Below are positions 8,382 through 16,983 of a stretch of 51,570 nucleotides of DNA, piece by piece. Numbering within the stretch: position 1 is the first letter of the stretch; each line of letters starts with the position of its first letter. The position numbers and the translations under genes are program-made. This DNA comes from Microbacterium testaceum (GTDB lineage Bacteria > Actinomycetota > Actinomycetes > Actinomycetales > Microbacteriaceae): positions 1 to 51,570 of the forward strand of contig NZ_LDRU01000011.1 of the NCBI RefSeq assembly GCF_001476285.1, read 5' to 3'. A model generated the notes under the pieces. The model ran no database searches. It was not told where the DNA came from and saw only the letters and a list, made by a program, of their open reading frames with translations.

Positions 8382-9892
8382 TCCCGGTCCGTCACGGATC
8401 GGTCGGGGCGTTGACCCCGCGACCACCACTTGGCCTCGTACCCGCTGCCGTTGTACATGACGCGGTCGCCCTGGTTGTAGAGGTCGCCCGCGACCCACTC
8501 GGGATAGGTCCCCGCCGGAAGCTGAGGCAGGGCGTAGGGCTTGTCGCCGGGCAGCACAGGACCGACGTAGGTCCAGGCCGAGGCGGCGGCATCCAGGGTC
8601 GGGTCATCCGGGACCGCGCCGTCTTCGTTCCACCACTTCGACACGTAGACCGATCCGTGCCACACGACGAAGACGCCCGCCGAGTAGAACGACTGCGACG
8701 ACCAGACGGGGAAGGGGCTGGTCTCGGGATCGTCCGCGATGACGGGGGAGTCGTCTTCGGGCGCGATCCGCCCCGAGGGGGTGCCGTCGCGCCCGGCGCC
8801 CAGCACGTCCGAGAACGTCTCTCCCGCCTGCTCGACACCGCTGCACGACACCGACACGGTCCGCGGATGCGGGTAGTTGGTGCCACAGGTACGGTCGCGA
8901 TTCACCGACCACAACGACATGCGCTCGAGACCCACCTCGTCGGCGAACGCCGCGAGAGCGTGCGCGTCGTCGAGGCTGAACACCTCGTGCTCGACGTCGT
9001 TCTGCCCGATCATCGGCGTCGCTCCGAGCAGCGACCACGCCCCTCCGGCGGGCAGCGGCAGCTTCCGTTCGTTCCACGCGGTCTCGAGCTGCGCGGCGGT
9101 CGCTCGCAGCGCGCCGATCGACAGGTCGGCCATCGACACCGAGCGGTCGTCGGCGTTGAAGTTCATGGTCATCGCGTTCACCCCCGCGATCGACACCCCG
9201 GCATCCATCAACGACGACACCTGCGCGAGACCGTCGTCGGTCAGTCCGTTCGGGGCCACGGGCAGGGTGAGCCAGACGTCGAGCGGGCGTCCGTCCGCGG
9301 CGCGCTCCCGCTGGAGCTGGGCGACCGCGGCCGCCCGTCTCGCCGTCGCCGCGGTGTCGCGAAGCGCGTCGCCCTCGATGTCGAGGTCGATGACGTCGAT
9401 GCCGTACCGGTCGAGAACCAGACCATAGGCGCGGGCGAGGGCGTCCACGGTGGAGCAGGCCGACGCGAGTTCCGTATTGATCGCGCCCCCGAACGACACG
9501 GCGAGCGGACGCCCCTCGCGGCGGAGGCGCTCCACGCGGCGGTCGAGTTGGAATCGGGATGCCGCGTCGTCGAGCGTGTACGCCTTGCCCCAGGTCGGCG
9601 TGCAGTCGGCGTCTCCGGCCGCCACGACGAACGCGAGCACGATCCCGCCGGGTCCCTCGGCCATGGTGCTCCGCGCGAGCTGCTCGCCGCTGTCGAGGGT
9701 GACGTCGTAGTAGCCGGCGAACCACCGGTCCGAGCCCGGCGCGGTGGCAGGCGTCGTGAGGACGGGCACGACGGCGGCCGCGGCCCCGACCCCGACGACG
9801 GCGAGAGCCGCGAGAACGGTCAACGCGACCCGCCCGAACGACAGGCGTCGCCCCGCGAAGCGCGAGCGGGCGGGTGCCATGACGGGGCTCAC
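8348..9892 (-). CDS. Secreted GH18-family glycoside hydrolase with two chitin-binding (CBM5/12-like) modules
   Basis: This is a 514-residue exported hydrolase. A basic N-terminus and a hydrophobic segment (about residues 21-45) form a signal peptide or anchor. The GH18 catalytic motif DxxDxDxE is intact (Asp166, Asp169, Asp171, Glu173), so it should cleave beta-1,4 GlcNAc-type linkages. Two C-terminal modules follow, each with aromatic positions and KWW (about residues 395-460 and 460-514), typical of CBM5/12. I chose the GTG at 9892 because it overlaps the upstream synthase stop as GTGA, implying translational coupling; an ATG 12 bases downstream is the alternative. Its co-expression with a QxxRW synthase suggests it trims or releases the polymer, as BcsZ does for cellulose. 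That is inference. Confidence 0.87.
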   Translation of the reverse strand: MSPVMAPARSRFAGRRLSFGRVALTVLAALAVVGVGAAAAVVPVLTTPATAPGSDRWFAGYYDVTLDSGEQLARSTMAEGPGGIVLAFVVAAGDADCTPTWGKAYTLDDAASRFQLDRRVERLRREGRPLAVSFGGAINTELASACSTVDALARAYGLVLDRYGIDVIDLDIEGDALRDTAATARRAAAVAQLQRERAADGRPLDVWLTLPVAPNGLTDDGLAQVSSLMDAGVSIAGVNAMTMNFNADDRSVSMADLSIGALRATAAQLETAWNERKLPLPAGGAWSLLGATPMIGQNDVEHEVFSLDDAHALAAFADEVGLERMSLWSVNRDRTCGTNYPHPRTVSVSCSGVEQAGETFSDVLGAGRDGTPSGRIAPEDDSPVIADDPETSPFPVWSSQSFYSAGVFVVWHGSVYVSKWWNEDGAVPDDPTLDAAASAWTYVGPVLPGDKPYALPQLPAGTYPEWVAGDLYNQGDRVMYNGSGYEAKWWSRGQRPDRSVTDRDYSPWKLVTEP

Positions 9893-12114
9893 GCGACGGC
9901 TCCGGTCGCGTCCAGCGGGCCGTCGTCGAGCACGGCCGCCCAGCGCGCGCGACCGAGATCGGGCGCGGGCGCGGGCACCACCGGGGTGACCCAGATCCAG
10001 TCGAGCCACGCGAACCACAGGTCCGAGACCGTGTGCCGGATGCCGATCAACCGCGTGATCGCCCACAGGATCGCGAGCGCCGTGAAGGCGGCGAACACCG
10101 TCGTCCCCCACGCCTGAGTGAACACGGATCGGACGGCCACCGCGATCGCGATGCCCGCGATCGCGAGCGGAGCGAGCAGATACAGAGCGGGCACGCGGGT
10201 TCGCGTCGAGACCTTCGGCGTGCGGGCGAATCGGGCTCGTCGACCGCTCAGCACCTGGACGAGAGAGGCGGCGCTTCCCGCCAGGTTCACGGGCAGCAGG
10301 AGCAGGTTCAGCCCGTAGATCGCGGCGACGTCCCGCCGGTGATAGCCGAGCGCGTGCAGGTCGGAGGCCATCTCGGTGAAGTACGGCACCGCGATGAGCA
10401 GGAGCAGCAGCGTGACCAACTGCCCGTCCATCGGGTACAGGGTGAGGACCGCGAGCAGCCCGAGGGTCACCCACGAAACCGAGCCCAGGTAGTTCATCCT
10501 CAGCAGCCGTTGCGCGAGCCCCAGCGGCCGCCCTTCGCGCCGACGCTGGAGCGCCAACGCGTGCAGTCTCGGCAGCACGAGCAGTCCGCCGTCCGCCCAC
10601 CGTCGTCGCTGGATCACCAGCGTCCCGAAGTCCGGAGGCGTCGCGCTGTAGCTCAGCCGCTCCGGGTAGTTCAGCAGCGACCAGCCGTGCGCGGCGATGT
10701 CGATCGACGACTCGGTGTCTTCGATCGCGGTGCGGTCCGAGATGAACCGGACGATGCGGATGCCGTCCTCCCGGCTTTCACGCCGGAGCGAGCGGACAGC
10801 TTCCCACCGCAGGATCGCGTTCGCCCCCACCCAGAAGGTGGCGTCGAAGGCGGTCAGCCCCTGGTGGACGATGTGCTGCAGGTCGGTGGTCGCCCCCGCG
10901 AGCCGTTCCAGGCGCGTCGGTGCTCCGCGATAAGCCGAGTAGGGAGTCTGGATCACGGCGACGCCGGCGTTCTCGGGCTGTTCGAGGGCGTGGATCAGAC
11001 GCATGCAGTACCCGGGCAGCAGCATCGAGTCGGCGTCCAGGGTGAGCACGTAGTCGCTCTCGGGAACGTCGAGATCCGCGGGGCCCTCGTCGACCCGCTC
11101 GAGGGCGACACCCCCGACCCCCGCCTGCTCGCGGTACCGGCCGCCCATCAGCCCGAGGTACGCGTTGAGGTTCATGGCCTTGTTCGCCGTGTGCGGGAGG
11201 TTCGTGTACCGGCGCCGTTCGAAGGTCCGGGCTCGGAAGCCGAAGATCCGCACGAGCCGATCCATCAGGTGACGGGCGCGCTCGACGGCGAGCGGTGGCT
11301 CCCCGGCCTCGGCGGCCTCCTTGAGCGCGGTGGCCGTGGCATCCAGTTCGTCGGCGAGGCGTCTCAGGACCTGTTCGACGAAGAACACCTCCACGTGCGT
11401 CGTCGTGGGTTCCTCCGCGGCGCGAGCCCGCAGCCACTGGGCGCACGCGGCGTGCTCGCGCATGACGACCTCGGTCGCCTCCGCGTCGCCGATCGCCTCG
11501 TCCTGTACGCGGGCAGCTGCAGCCTCGACCCGGTCGACGACGGGCCGCAGCGTCGCCGTGAGTTCGCCGGTGAGCCGACGGCATCCCTCCAGCCCCGCCC
11601 GAGCGTCGTCGTCGACGGGCGAGGGGTCGTCGTCGAGCAGCAGCACGATGTCGATGCGCGGGAACTCCTGCAGCGCCACCGACCACAGCCCCATCCGTAC
11701 GAGCGCGGGATCCTCCGCCCGCGAGGGCAGCAGCGCCGTGAGCCGGGGCTCGCGGCCGGCGAAGTGCTCGTCGAGCACGATGCGGCGCGTCCGCCGGTGG
11801 GCGGCGAATCGAGGCAGGGCGCCGGAGCGCGCGAGCAGGTGCATGCACGCCGAGAGGGTGAGGAACGTGACCGAGACGAGGAACACCGCGGTCGTGATGA
11901 GTTGGGCGGCGTCGACGAGCGCCCCGCCGCGGGAGAGGGCGACGACGACGGTGGCGCAGTACAGCACCCACATGAGCGCGCACAGCACCACGGCGAGGCG
12001 CGCCCGTGCGATGCGTCGCGCGGAGGGGCGCGTGTGCGTGACCGGTTGCGGTGTCGCGTCGCGGTCGGTTCCGCGCTGACGGCGAGGAGGAACGACGATG
12101 GTCTTCTCGGGCAT
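9889..12114 (-). CDS. Membrane processive glycosyltransferase, GT2 cellulose-synthase-like
   Basis: The 741-residue integral membrane protein should polymerise a beta-linked polysaccharide from a nucleotide sugar. Two N-terminal helices (about 38-60 and 70-92) precede the catalytic domain; several more lie after residue 520. Motifs in order are DDD (161-163), DAD (360-362), EDTESS (465-470) and QRRRW (502-506), the processive GT2 set. The interval between DDD and the substrate-loop segment NLPHTANKAMNLNAYL (305-320) is about 140 residues, roughly 100 longer than usual, and looks helical. No PilZ domain is seen. ATG 12114 was chosen because the extra upstream codons are Arg/Pro-rich. The GH18 gene starts within its stop codon. 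The sugar polymerised is unknown. Confidence 0.87.
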   Translation of the reverse strand: MPEKTIVVPPRRQRGTDRDATPQPVTHTRPSARRIARARLAVVLCALMWVLYCATVVVALSRGGALVDAAQLITTAVFLVSVTFLTLSACMHLLARSGALPRFAAHRRTRRIVLDEHFAGREPRLTALLPSRAEDPALVRMGLWSVALQEFPRIDIVLLLDDDPSPVDDDARAGLEGCRRLTGELTATLRPVVDRVEAAAARVQDEAIGDAEATEVVMREHAACAQWLRARAAEEPTTTHVEVFFVEQVLRRLADELDATATALKEAAEAGEPPLAVERARHLMDRLVRIFGFRARTFERRRYTNLPHTANKAMNLNAYLGLMGGRYREQAGVGGVALERVDEGPADLDVPESDYVLTLDADSMLLPGYCMRLIHALEQPENAGVAVIQTPYSAYRGAPTRLERLAGATTDLQHIVHQGLTAFDATFWVGANAILRWEAVRSLRRESREDGIRIVRFISDRTAIEDTESSIDIAAHGWSLLNYPERLSYSATPPDFGTLVIQRRRWADGGLLVLPRLHALALQRRREGRPLGLAQRLLRMNYLGSVSWVTLGLLAVLTLYPMDGQLVTLLLLLIAVPYFTEMASDLHALGYHRRDVAAIYGLNLLLLPVNLAGSAASLVQVLSGRRARFARTPKVSTRTRVPALYLLAPLAIAGIAIAVAVRSVFTQAWGTTVFAAFTALAILWAITRLIGIRHTVSDLWFAWLDWIWVTPVVPAPAPDLGRARWAAVLDDGPLDATGAVA

Positions 12115-12331
12115 GGTGGCTGGCCTTCGAGCGAGTGCCCGGCGGGTCGGGTCCCGCCGGGCAGGCATCGGTGGGGGTCGACGCCTACGTCGTATCGTCC
12201 TCGTTCGTCGTCGATGGCACGGTCGGTTCGCCCACCGATTCAGGTGGTTTGCGAACGGATGCCGAGCCCCGCCGCCGAAGGGGTCGCCGCGACCGAGGGG
12301 GTCGGCGAAACCCCGCTCGATCCCGGCGCAC

Positions 12332-12337
12332 TAGGCT
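12332..12337 (+). promoter_or_regulatory. Putative -10 box, leaderless start of pheA
   Basis: TAGGCT ends 6 bases before the GTG at 12344. No Shine-Dalgarno sequence is present, so transcription could start at or next to the start codon. Confidence 0.45.
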
Positions 12338-12343
12338 GAGCCG

Positions 12344-13306
12344 GTGCTGCCCGACACAGATCACACCCCCGCCCGCCGTACCTACAGCTACCTCGGCCCG
12401 GCCGGGACCTTCACCGAGGCCGCGCTCGCTCAGGTGCCGGAGGCGCGCGATCAGATCTGGCGGCCCGTCCGCAACGTCGGCGAGGCGCTCGCCGACGTAG
12501 TCGAGGGGCGATCGGATGCCGCGATGATCGCGATCGAGAACTCGGTCGACGGGGGCGTCTCCACCGCGCAGGACGCCCTGGCCACGGTGCCGGGCCTGCG
12601 CATCGTCGGCGAGTACCTCGTGCCGGTGAACTTCGTTCTCGTGGGGCGTCCGGGCGCGACCCTCGCCGACGTCTCGCTCGTCGCCGCGCATCCCGTGGCG
12701 TACGGCCAGTGCCTGAAGTGGCTGAGCGAGCACGTGCCCGCCCACGCGCACCTGCCCGCCGAGAGCAACGTCGCCAGCGCCCTCGGCGTGCTCGACGGGA
12801 CGAGCGCCGCGGATGCCGCGATCGCCGCTCCCGGCATTGTCGCCCACCACGATGTCGCGGTGCTGGCCGAGAACATCGGCGACAACCCCAACGCGGTGAC
12901 GCGCTTCGTGCTCGTCAGCCGCACCGTGGCCCCCGCTCCTCCGACGGGCGCCGACAAGACCTCGCTCATCGTCGAGCTGCCCGAGGACCACCCGGGTGCG
13001 CTTCTCGAACTGCTCGAGCAGTTCGCCACCCGGGGCATCAACCTGAGCCTGTTGGCATCCCGCCCCATCGGAGACGCGCTCGGCCGCTACCGCTTCGTCA
13101 TCGACGCCGACGGACACGTGCAGGACGAGCGCATGGCCGATGCCCTCCTCGGCCTTCGCCGGTTCAGCCCCAAGGTGATCTTCCTCGGCTCGTACGCGCG
13201 TGCGGACCGCGCGATCGTCCGCTACCCGCAGCGGTACAGCGACGACGTCTTCGTCGAGGCCCGCGACTGGCTCCGCGGCCTGCTGAGCGGAGAGCCCGAG
13301 GCCTGA
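12344..13306 (+). CDS. pheA: Prephenate dehydratase
   Basis: The enzyme converts prephenate to phenylpyruvate in phenylalanine biosynthesis. The 320-residue single-function protein begins its catalytic domain with YLGPAGTFTEAAL (residues 16-28). It carries ENSVDGGV, and NAVTRFVLV contains the catalytic Thr-Arg-Phe motif. A C-terminal ACT domain (about 205-285) starts SLIVELPEDHPGALLELL and includes LLASRP, the usual allosteric phenylalanine site. There is no chorismate mutase domain, as in other actinobacteria. It is monocistronic, and a dispersed palindrome lies just downstream. Its proximity to serS and a HAD phosphatase recalls the pheA-serS neighbourhood of other actinobacteria. Confidence 0.95.
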   Translation: MLPDTDHTPARRTYSYLGPAGTFTEAALAQVPEARDQIWRPVRNVGEALADVVEGRSDAAMIAIENSVDGGVSTAQDALATVPGLRIVGEYLVPVNFVLVGRPGATLADVSLVAAHPVAYGQCLKWLSEHVPAHAHLPAESNVASALGVLDGTSAADAAIAAPGIVAHHDVAVLAENIGDNPNAVTRFVLVSRTVAPAPPTGADKTSLIVELPEDHPGALLELLEQFATRGINLSLLASRPIGDALGRYRFVIDADGHVQDERMADALLGLRRFSPKVIFLGSYARADRAIVRYPQRYSDDVFVEARDWLRGLLSGEPEA

Positions 13307-13336
13307 CGGCCCTTCCGTCGAGCCCTGCCGGCCGGA

Positions 13337-13416
13337 CCGTCCGGCGGAGTTTCTGCCGGACACGCCGGTTCAGGATGCCGTGCCTCGGCGTGTCGGAGAC
13401 GGACTCCGCCCGACGG
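13337..13416. repeat. Dispersed 80-bp palindromic element, best-preserved copy
   Basis: Two 31-base arms (13337-13367 and 13386-13416) surround an 18-base centre. Both arms read CCGTC, then GGCGGAGT, then GACACGCCG toward the centre. The arms match at most positions, better than in the 3-kb array. It sits between convergent pheA and the flavin oxidoreductase gene and could double as a bidirectional terminator. Confidence 0.85.
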
Positions 13417-13445
13417 TACAGGCCACCGGCCCCGGCCGCGAACCC

Positions 13446-14483
13446 TCAGGCCGCCACGGCCGCCGGCGCCGCGATGAGCTCGAGCGTCTGCGCGCGCCCC
13501 TCGGAACCCTCGCCGTCGTACGCGCCCGCCACGGGCGACACCATGATCTCGTCGACGCCGTGCTGCGCGGCGAACGCGGCAAGCTGCCCCTGAACGTCAG
13601 CACCCGTGCCCACGAACCACTTCTGCCGCGTCGAGGCCATGATCGACTCCGCCATCGCGTCGAACGGATCGGCCTTCGCCTGCTCCACCGTCTCGAGCGG
13701 CGTCAGGGGGCGGTTCGTGCGCAGACGCGCCATCATCCGCAGCTGCGGCATCGCCCGCTCCTCCGCCTCTTCGGCGGTGGGCGCGGCGACGACGTTGGCG
13801 GTGACGAAGGTGCGGGGTCCCTCGCCCGACTCGTTCGGGACGAACTGGTCGCGGTACAGGCGCAGGGCGTGATCGAGTCCCTCGCCCGAGAAATGGTTGG
13901 CGAAGACGTACGGCAGACCGAACGAAGCCGCGAGCTGCGCGGAGTAGTCACTCGAACCGAGGAGCCAGACCTGTGGCATCCCGGATGCCGACGGCGTGGC
14001 CTTCACCTGATACTCGGTGCCCGAGGTGAACCGGACGGTCGCCCCCTCGGGTGAGGTGAGCGCCATGATGTCGGTCACGTGGTCGGGGAAGCGGGAGACG
14101 TCGCTCGTCGTGCCCGAGCGGTTCAGCAGCTGCGTGATGACCGGGTCGCTGCCGGGCGCGCGGCCGATCCCGAGGTCGATGCGGCCGGGGGCGATCGCCT
14201 CGAGTGCGGCGAACTGCTCGGCCACGATGAGCGGCGAGTGGTTCGGCAGCATCACGCCGCCCGACCCCACGCGGATGCGCGAGGTGCGAGCGGCGGCAGC
14301 GGCGATCAGGACGGGGGGAGTCGTCGACGCGACAGCGGGCATGTTGTGATGCTCGGCGAACCAGTACCGGCGGTAGCCGAGGCGGTCCGCGCGCTCCACC
14401 AAGTCGAGGGCCGCAGCCACGGCTTGAGCGCTGGTCTGTCCCGCACGAACCGGGACGAGGTCGAGAACAGAGAGGGAGGGCAT
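13446..14483 (-). CDS. LLM-class flavin-dependent oxidoreductase (luciferase-like)
   Basis: This is a 345-residue TIM-barrel FMN-dependent monooxygenase-like protein of the alkanal/bacterial-luciferase superfamily. It begins MPSLSVLDLVPV and carries RYWFAEHHNMP, IRVGSGGVMLPNHSPL and GRIDLGIGRAPGSD, the hallmark motifs of this LLM subgroup. The HFSGEGLDHAL segment and the C-terminal DEIMVSP strand complete the fold. The natural substrate is unknown for nearly all members. ATG 14483 gives the canonical start; the longer frame adds only non-conserved sequence. It is a single gene flanked by a palindrome. Confidence 0.9.
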   Translation of the reverse strand: MPSLSVLDLVPVRAGQTSAQAVAAALDLVERADRLGYRRYWFAEHHNMPAVASTTPPVLIAAAAARTSRIRVGSGGVMLPNHSPLIVAEQFAALEAIAPGRIDLGIGRAPGSDPVITQLLNRSGTTSDVSRFPDHVTDIMALTSPEGATVRFTSGTEYQVKATPSASGMPQVWLLGSSDYSAQLAASFGLPYVFANHFSGEGLDHALRLYRDQFVPNESGEGPRTFVTANVVAAPTAEEAEERAMPQLRMMARLRTNRPLTPLETVEQAKADPFDAMAESIMASTRQKWFVGTGADVQGQLAAFAAQHGVDEIMVSPVAGAYDGEGSEGRAQTLELIAAPAAVAA

Positions 14484-14569
14484 CACGGTGGAGAGAACCC
14501 CGCGGAGGCGCTGTGTATTCCGTCGTCGTGCACACGGCAACCCCCCTCGCGGTCTTCACCCGAGCCGCC

Positions 14570-14575
14570 TAGCCT
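14570..14575 (+). promoter_or_regulatory. Putative -10 box, leaderless start of small hypothetical gene
   Basis: TAGCCT ends 6 bases before the ATG at 14582, with no ribosome-binding site in between. Confidence 0.4.
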
Positions 14576-14581
14576 CCCGGC

Positions 14582-14887
14582 ATGAGCCACGATCAGGCAG
14601 GTGACATGCAGCCCGACCGACGCACGATGGTGCGGACGCAGATCGCGATCGACGAGGCATCGTTCTTCCTCGCGCAGGGGCAGGACCTCGTCGCGCTGAA
14701 GGCGCGAATCGAGGAAGCGGTCCAGGCGGGCGGCGGCTTCGTGTCGTTCGTCGTCGTCGGCAACCGCGAGGTGAGCGCCCTCTTCACCGCGCATTCGCGC
14801 GCGATCCTCTCGGTCGAGACCGTCCCATACGACGCGCGCGACACCGGCGACTCCGACGACCCGTACGGCGGATTCTTCGACGCCTGA
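14582..14887 (+). CDS. Small conserved hypothetical protein
   Basis: The product is a 101-residue soluble protein. A predicted helical segment (TQIAIDEASFFLAQGQDLVALKARIEEAVQAGG) is followed by a strand-rich stretch with FVSFVVVGNREVSALFTAHSRAILSVETVPY and an acidic tail ending DDPYGGFFDA. The start is supported by the leaderless-type promoter and codon use. The layout resembles short actinobacterial proteins that sit near housekeeping genes. I do not recognise a named function. Confidence 0.7.
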   Translation: MSHDQAGDMQPDRRTMVRTQIAIDEASFFLAQGQDLVALKARIEEAVQAGGGFVSFVVVGNREVSALFTAHSRAILSVETVPYDARDTGDSDDPYGGFFDA

Positions 14888-15008
14888 ACCCGCGGCATCC
14901 ATCCCCAGCTTTCTCTCAGGAAATCCTCGTGACGAATCCGCTTCCCGCCTCGTCTCATCTATGACATCGCGGGACACACGGTCCCGGAGACGACGGAAGG
15001 AAAGTGAC

Positions 15009-15428
15009 ATGGCCACCCCCACCACCACCCCCACCACCGCTACGAAGGACGGCGGCTCGACCGTCATCGTCGACGCCGTCGTCGCAAAGGTCGCCGGCAT
15101 CGCCGCGGCCGAGGTTCCCGGCGTCCACGCCCTCGGGGGCGGTGCGGCCCGCGTGATCGGCAACATCCGCCAGGCCGTCGGCGCGAAGGACTACGCCCAG
15201 GGCGTGAGCGTCGAGGTGGGCGAGACCGAGGTCGCCGCCGACATCGCGATCCAGGTCGACTACCCCGAGCAGCTGCAGCGTGTCGCGTCGAACGTCCGCG
15301 CGGCCGTGCACCAGGCCATCACCGAGCTCGTCGGCATGAAGGTCGCCGAGATCAACGTGACCGTGGTCGACGTCTACATCCCGGGCGACGACGACGAGGA
15401 CGACGCCGACGAGGCTCGCGTCAACTGA
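15009..15428 (+). CDS. Asp23/Gls24 family envelope stress-response protein
   Basis: This 139-residue protein belongs to the Asp23 (DUF322) family, small abundant proteins linked to the membrane and cell-envelope stress. After a Thr/Pro-rich leader it reads IVDAVVAKVAGIAAAEVPGVHAL, the family signature, then VSVEVGETEVAADIAIQVDY and AVHQAITELVGMKVAEINVTVVDVYI. The C-terminus is strongly acidic (GDDDEDDADEARVN). The ATG at 15009 has a GGAAGGAA ribosome-binding site and is preferred over the upstream Arg-rich extension. A strong terminator follows. Members often occur in clusters with membrane partners (DUF2273, Asp23 paralogues); here it stands alone. Confidence 0.88.
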   Translation: MATPTTTPTTATKDGGSTVIVDAVVAKVAGIAAAEVPGVHALGGGAARVIGNIRQAVGAKDYAQGVSVEVGETEVAADIAIQVDYPEQLQRVASNVRAAVHQAITELVGMKVAEINVTVVDVYIPGDDDEDDADEARVN

Positions 15429-15442
15429 CATCCATCGTGAGA

Positions 15443-15472
15443 AGGGGCGTCGCCGAGAGGCGGCGCCCCTTT
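15443..15472 (+). terminator. Terminator after the Asp23-family gene
   Basis: AGGGGCGTCGCC (15443-15454) pairs with GGCGGCGCCCCT (15459-15470) around a GAGA loop, followed by a short TTT. Confidence 0.85.
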
Positions 15473-15537
15473 CGCGTGCCGCGACGTCGAGCGACCGTCC
15501 GTCCGGGGCCGCGACGCCACGTCGACGGAGGCTCGGC

Positions 15538-16908
15538 TCAGCCGCCGTGCCGGACGTGCGCGTAGGCGTCGAGCGCGCGCCTGCGGGTCTCGCTCAGATC
15601 GACCATTGGCTCCGGCGGGTTCTCGTCCAGGAACTCGGGCGCCCATTCCCGCACGTACTCGTCGTGCGGGTCGAACTTCTTGCGCTGCGTGTCCGGATTG
15701 AACACGCGGAAGTACGGGGCGGCATCCGCGCCGGATCCCGCGACCCACTGCCAGTTGAAGGGGTTGCTCGCGGCATCCGCGTCGACGAGGCAGTCCCAGA
15801 ACCACTGCTCCCCGTGTCGCCAGTCGATCAGCAGGTTCTTGATGAGGAAGGATGCCGTCACCATGCGCACCCGGTTGTGCATGACGCCGGTCTTCCACAG
15901 CTGACGCATCCCGGCATCCACGACCGCGACGCCCGTTCTGCCCTGCTGCCAGGTCTCGAGGTGTGCGCGGTTCAGGCGCGGCCAGGGGAACGCGTCGAAG
16001 TTGCGGCGCCAGTTCACGGTCGCGATGTCGGGGGAGTGATAGGTGACGTGCCACGCGAACTCGCGCCACACGAGCTCCGACAGGAACCCGCTCGCGCTCC
16101 TCGCGTGCTCTCCCGAGCCGCGGTGCTCGATCGTGTCGTGCCACACCTGGTAGGGGCTCACCTCGCCCCAGCGCAGGCGCGGCGAGAGGTTCGAGGTCGC
16201 GCCTCCCGCGAACTCGTCGCGATAGGTCGAGTAGTCGCCGAGGTCGTCGTCGAGGAACTCCCGCAGCCGTGTCTTCGCGGCCGGCTCGCCCGGCTCCCAC
16301 GTCTCGCGTAGACCGCCGGCCCAGTCGGGCTTCGTGGGCAACAGGTCCCAGGCGCCGAGCTCGTCGCCGTCGACGTGCCCGTCGAACCCCGGCACCTTGC
16401 GCGCCTCCGGCATCGGCGGACGCGGCGCGGGAAGCTTCTGCACCGCGCGGGCGAACGGGCTGTACACGCCGTAGGGCTTGTCGGCCTGCGTGCGCACCGT
16501 CCACGGTTCGTAGAGGAGGTTCGCCGCGAACGACGCGACGGTCACGCCGTCGTCGCGCAGCTTCTCCTTGAGCCCGGCGTCGATCTCGCGCTCCACTCCG
16601 CCGTAGCGCCGATTCCAGAACACCGCCCCCGCGCCGACCTCGTCGACGACGGCCGGTACGACCTCGGCCGCGCGGCCTCGACGCAGCACCAGCTGTCCGC
16701 CGCGCTCTTCGAGACGTTCGCCGAGGGATGCCAGAGACCCGTGCAACCACCAACGGGCCGCCCCGCCGATCCGGCGCACCCCGTCGGACTCCTCGTCCAG
16801 GACGTACAGCGCCACGATCGGCTCCTCGCGGTCGAGGGCCGCGCGCAGAGCCGGATTGTCGGTCAGGCGCAGGTCGTCACGGAACCACACGATCGAGGGC
16901 GAAGCCAT
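15538..16908 (-). CDS. phr: Deoxyribodipyrimidine photo-lyase (cryptochrome/photolyase family, class I)
   Basis: The enzyme repairs UV-induced pyrimidine dimers using blue light. The 456-residue protein opens IVWFRDDLRLTDNPAL, the class I photolyase N-terminal antenna domain. The FAD-binding domain includes RWGEVSPYQVWH, EFAWHVTYHSPD and AWQQGRTG-like ETWQQGRTGVAVVDAGMRQLWKTGVMHNRVRM. WQWVAGSGADAAPYFRVFNP and the EYVREWAPE C-terminal stretch follow, all characteristic. Conserved Trp residues of the electron-transfer chain appear present. ATG 16908 is preceded at 6 bases by TAGCGT, suggesting leaderless expression. It is monocistronic. Confidence 0.95.
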   Translation of the reverse strand: MASPSIVWFRDDLRLTDNPALRAALDREEPIVALYVLDEESDGVRRIGGAARWWLHGSLASLGERLEERGGQLVLRRGRAAEVVPAVVDEVGAGAVFWNRRYGGVEREIDAGLKEKLRDDGVTVASFAANLLYEPWTVRTQADKPYGVYSPFARAVQKLPAPRPPMPEARKVPGFDGHVDGDELGAWDLLPTKPDWAGGLRETWEPGEPAAKTRLREFLDDDLGDYSTYRDEFAGGATSNLSPRLRWGEVSPYQVWHDTIEHRGSGEHARSASGFLSELVWREFAWHVTYHSPDIATVNWRRNFDAFPWPRLNRAHLETWQQGRTGVAVVDAGMRQLWKTGVMHNRVRMVTASFLIKNLLIDWRHGEQWFWDCLVDADAASNPFNWQWVAGSGADAAPYFRVFNPDTQRKKFDPHDEYVREWAPEFLDENPPEPMVDLSETRRRALDAYAHVRHGG

Positions 16909-16914
16909 CCCTCG

Positions 16915-16920
16915 ACGCTA
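16915..16920 (-). promoter_or_regulatory. Putative -10 box, leaderless start of phr
   Basis: On the minus strand TAGCGT lies 6 bases before the ATG. The same TAGCGTCGAGGG sequence precedes the DUF2254 gene start. Confidence 0.45.
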
Positions 16921-16983
16921 TCCACCGCGGCATCCGTTGATCCGGGCTTGACACCCGCCCGCGCGATCGGCCCGCTGGCCCCG

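Noticed and set aside
12226..12256. Imperfect hairpin (GTTCGCCCACC with GGTGGTTTGCGAAC) upstream of pheA as an attenuator
   Set aside because: The arms differ in length, the predicted pheA transcript is leaderless and starts downstream of it, and no leader peptide with Phe codons was found.
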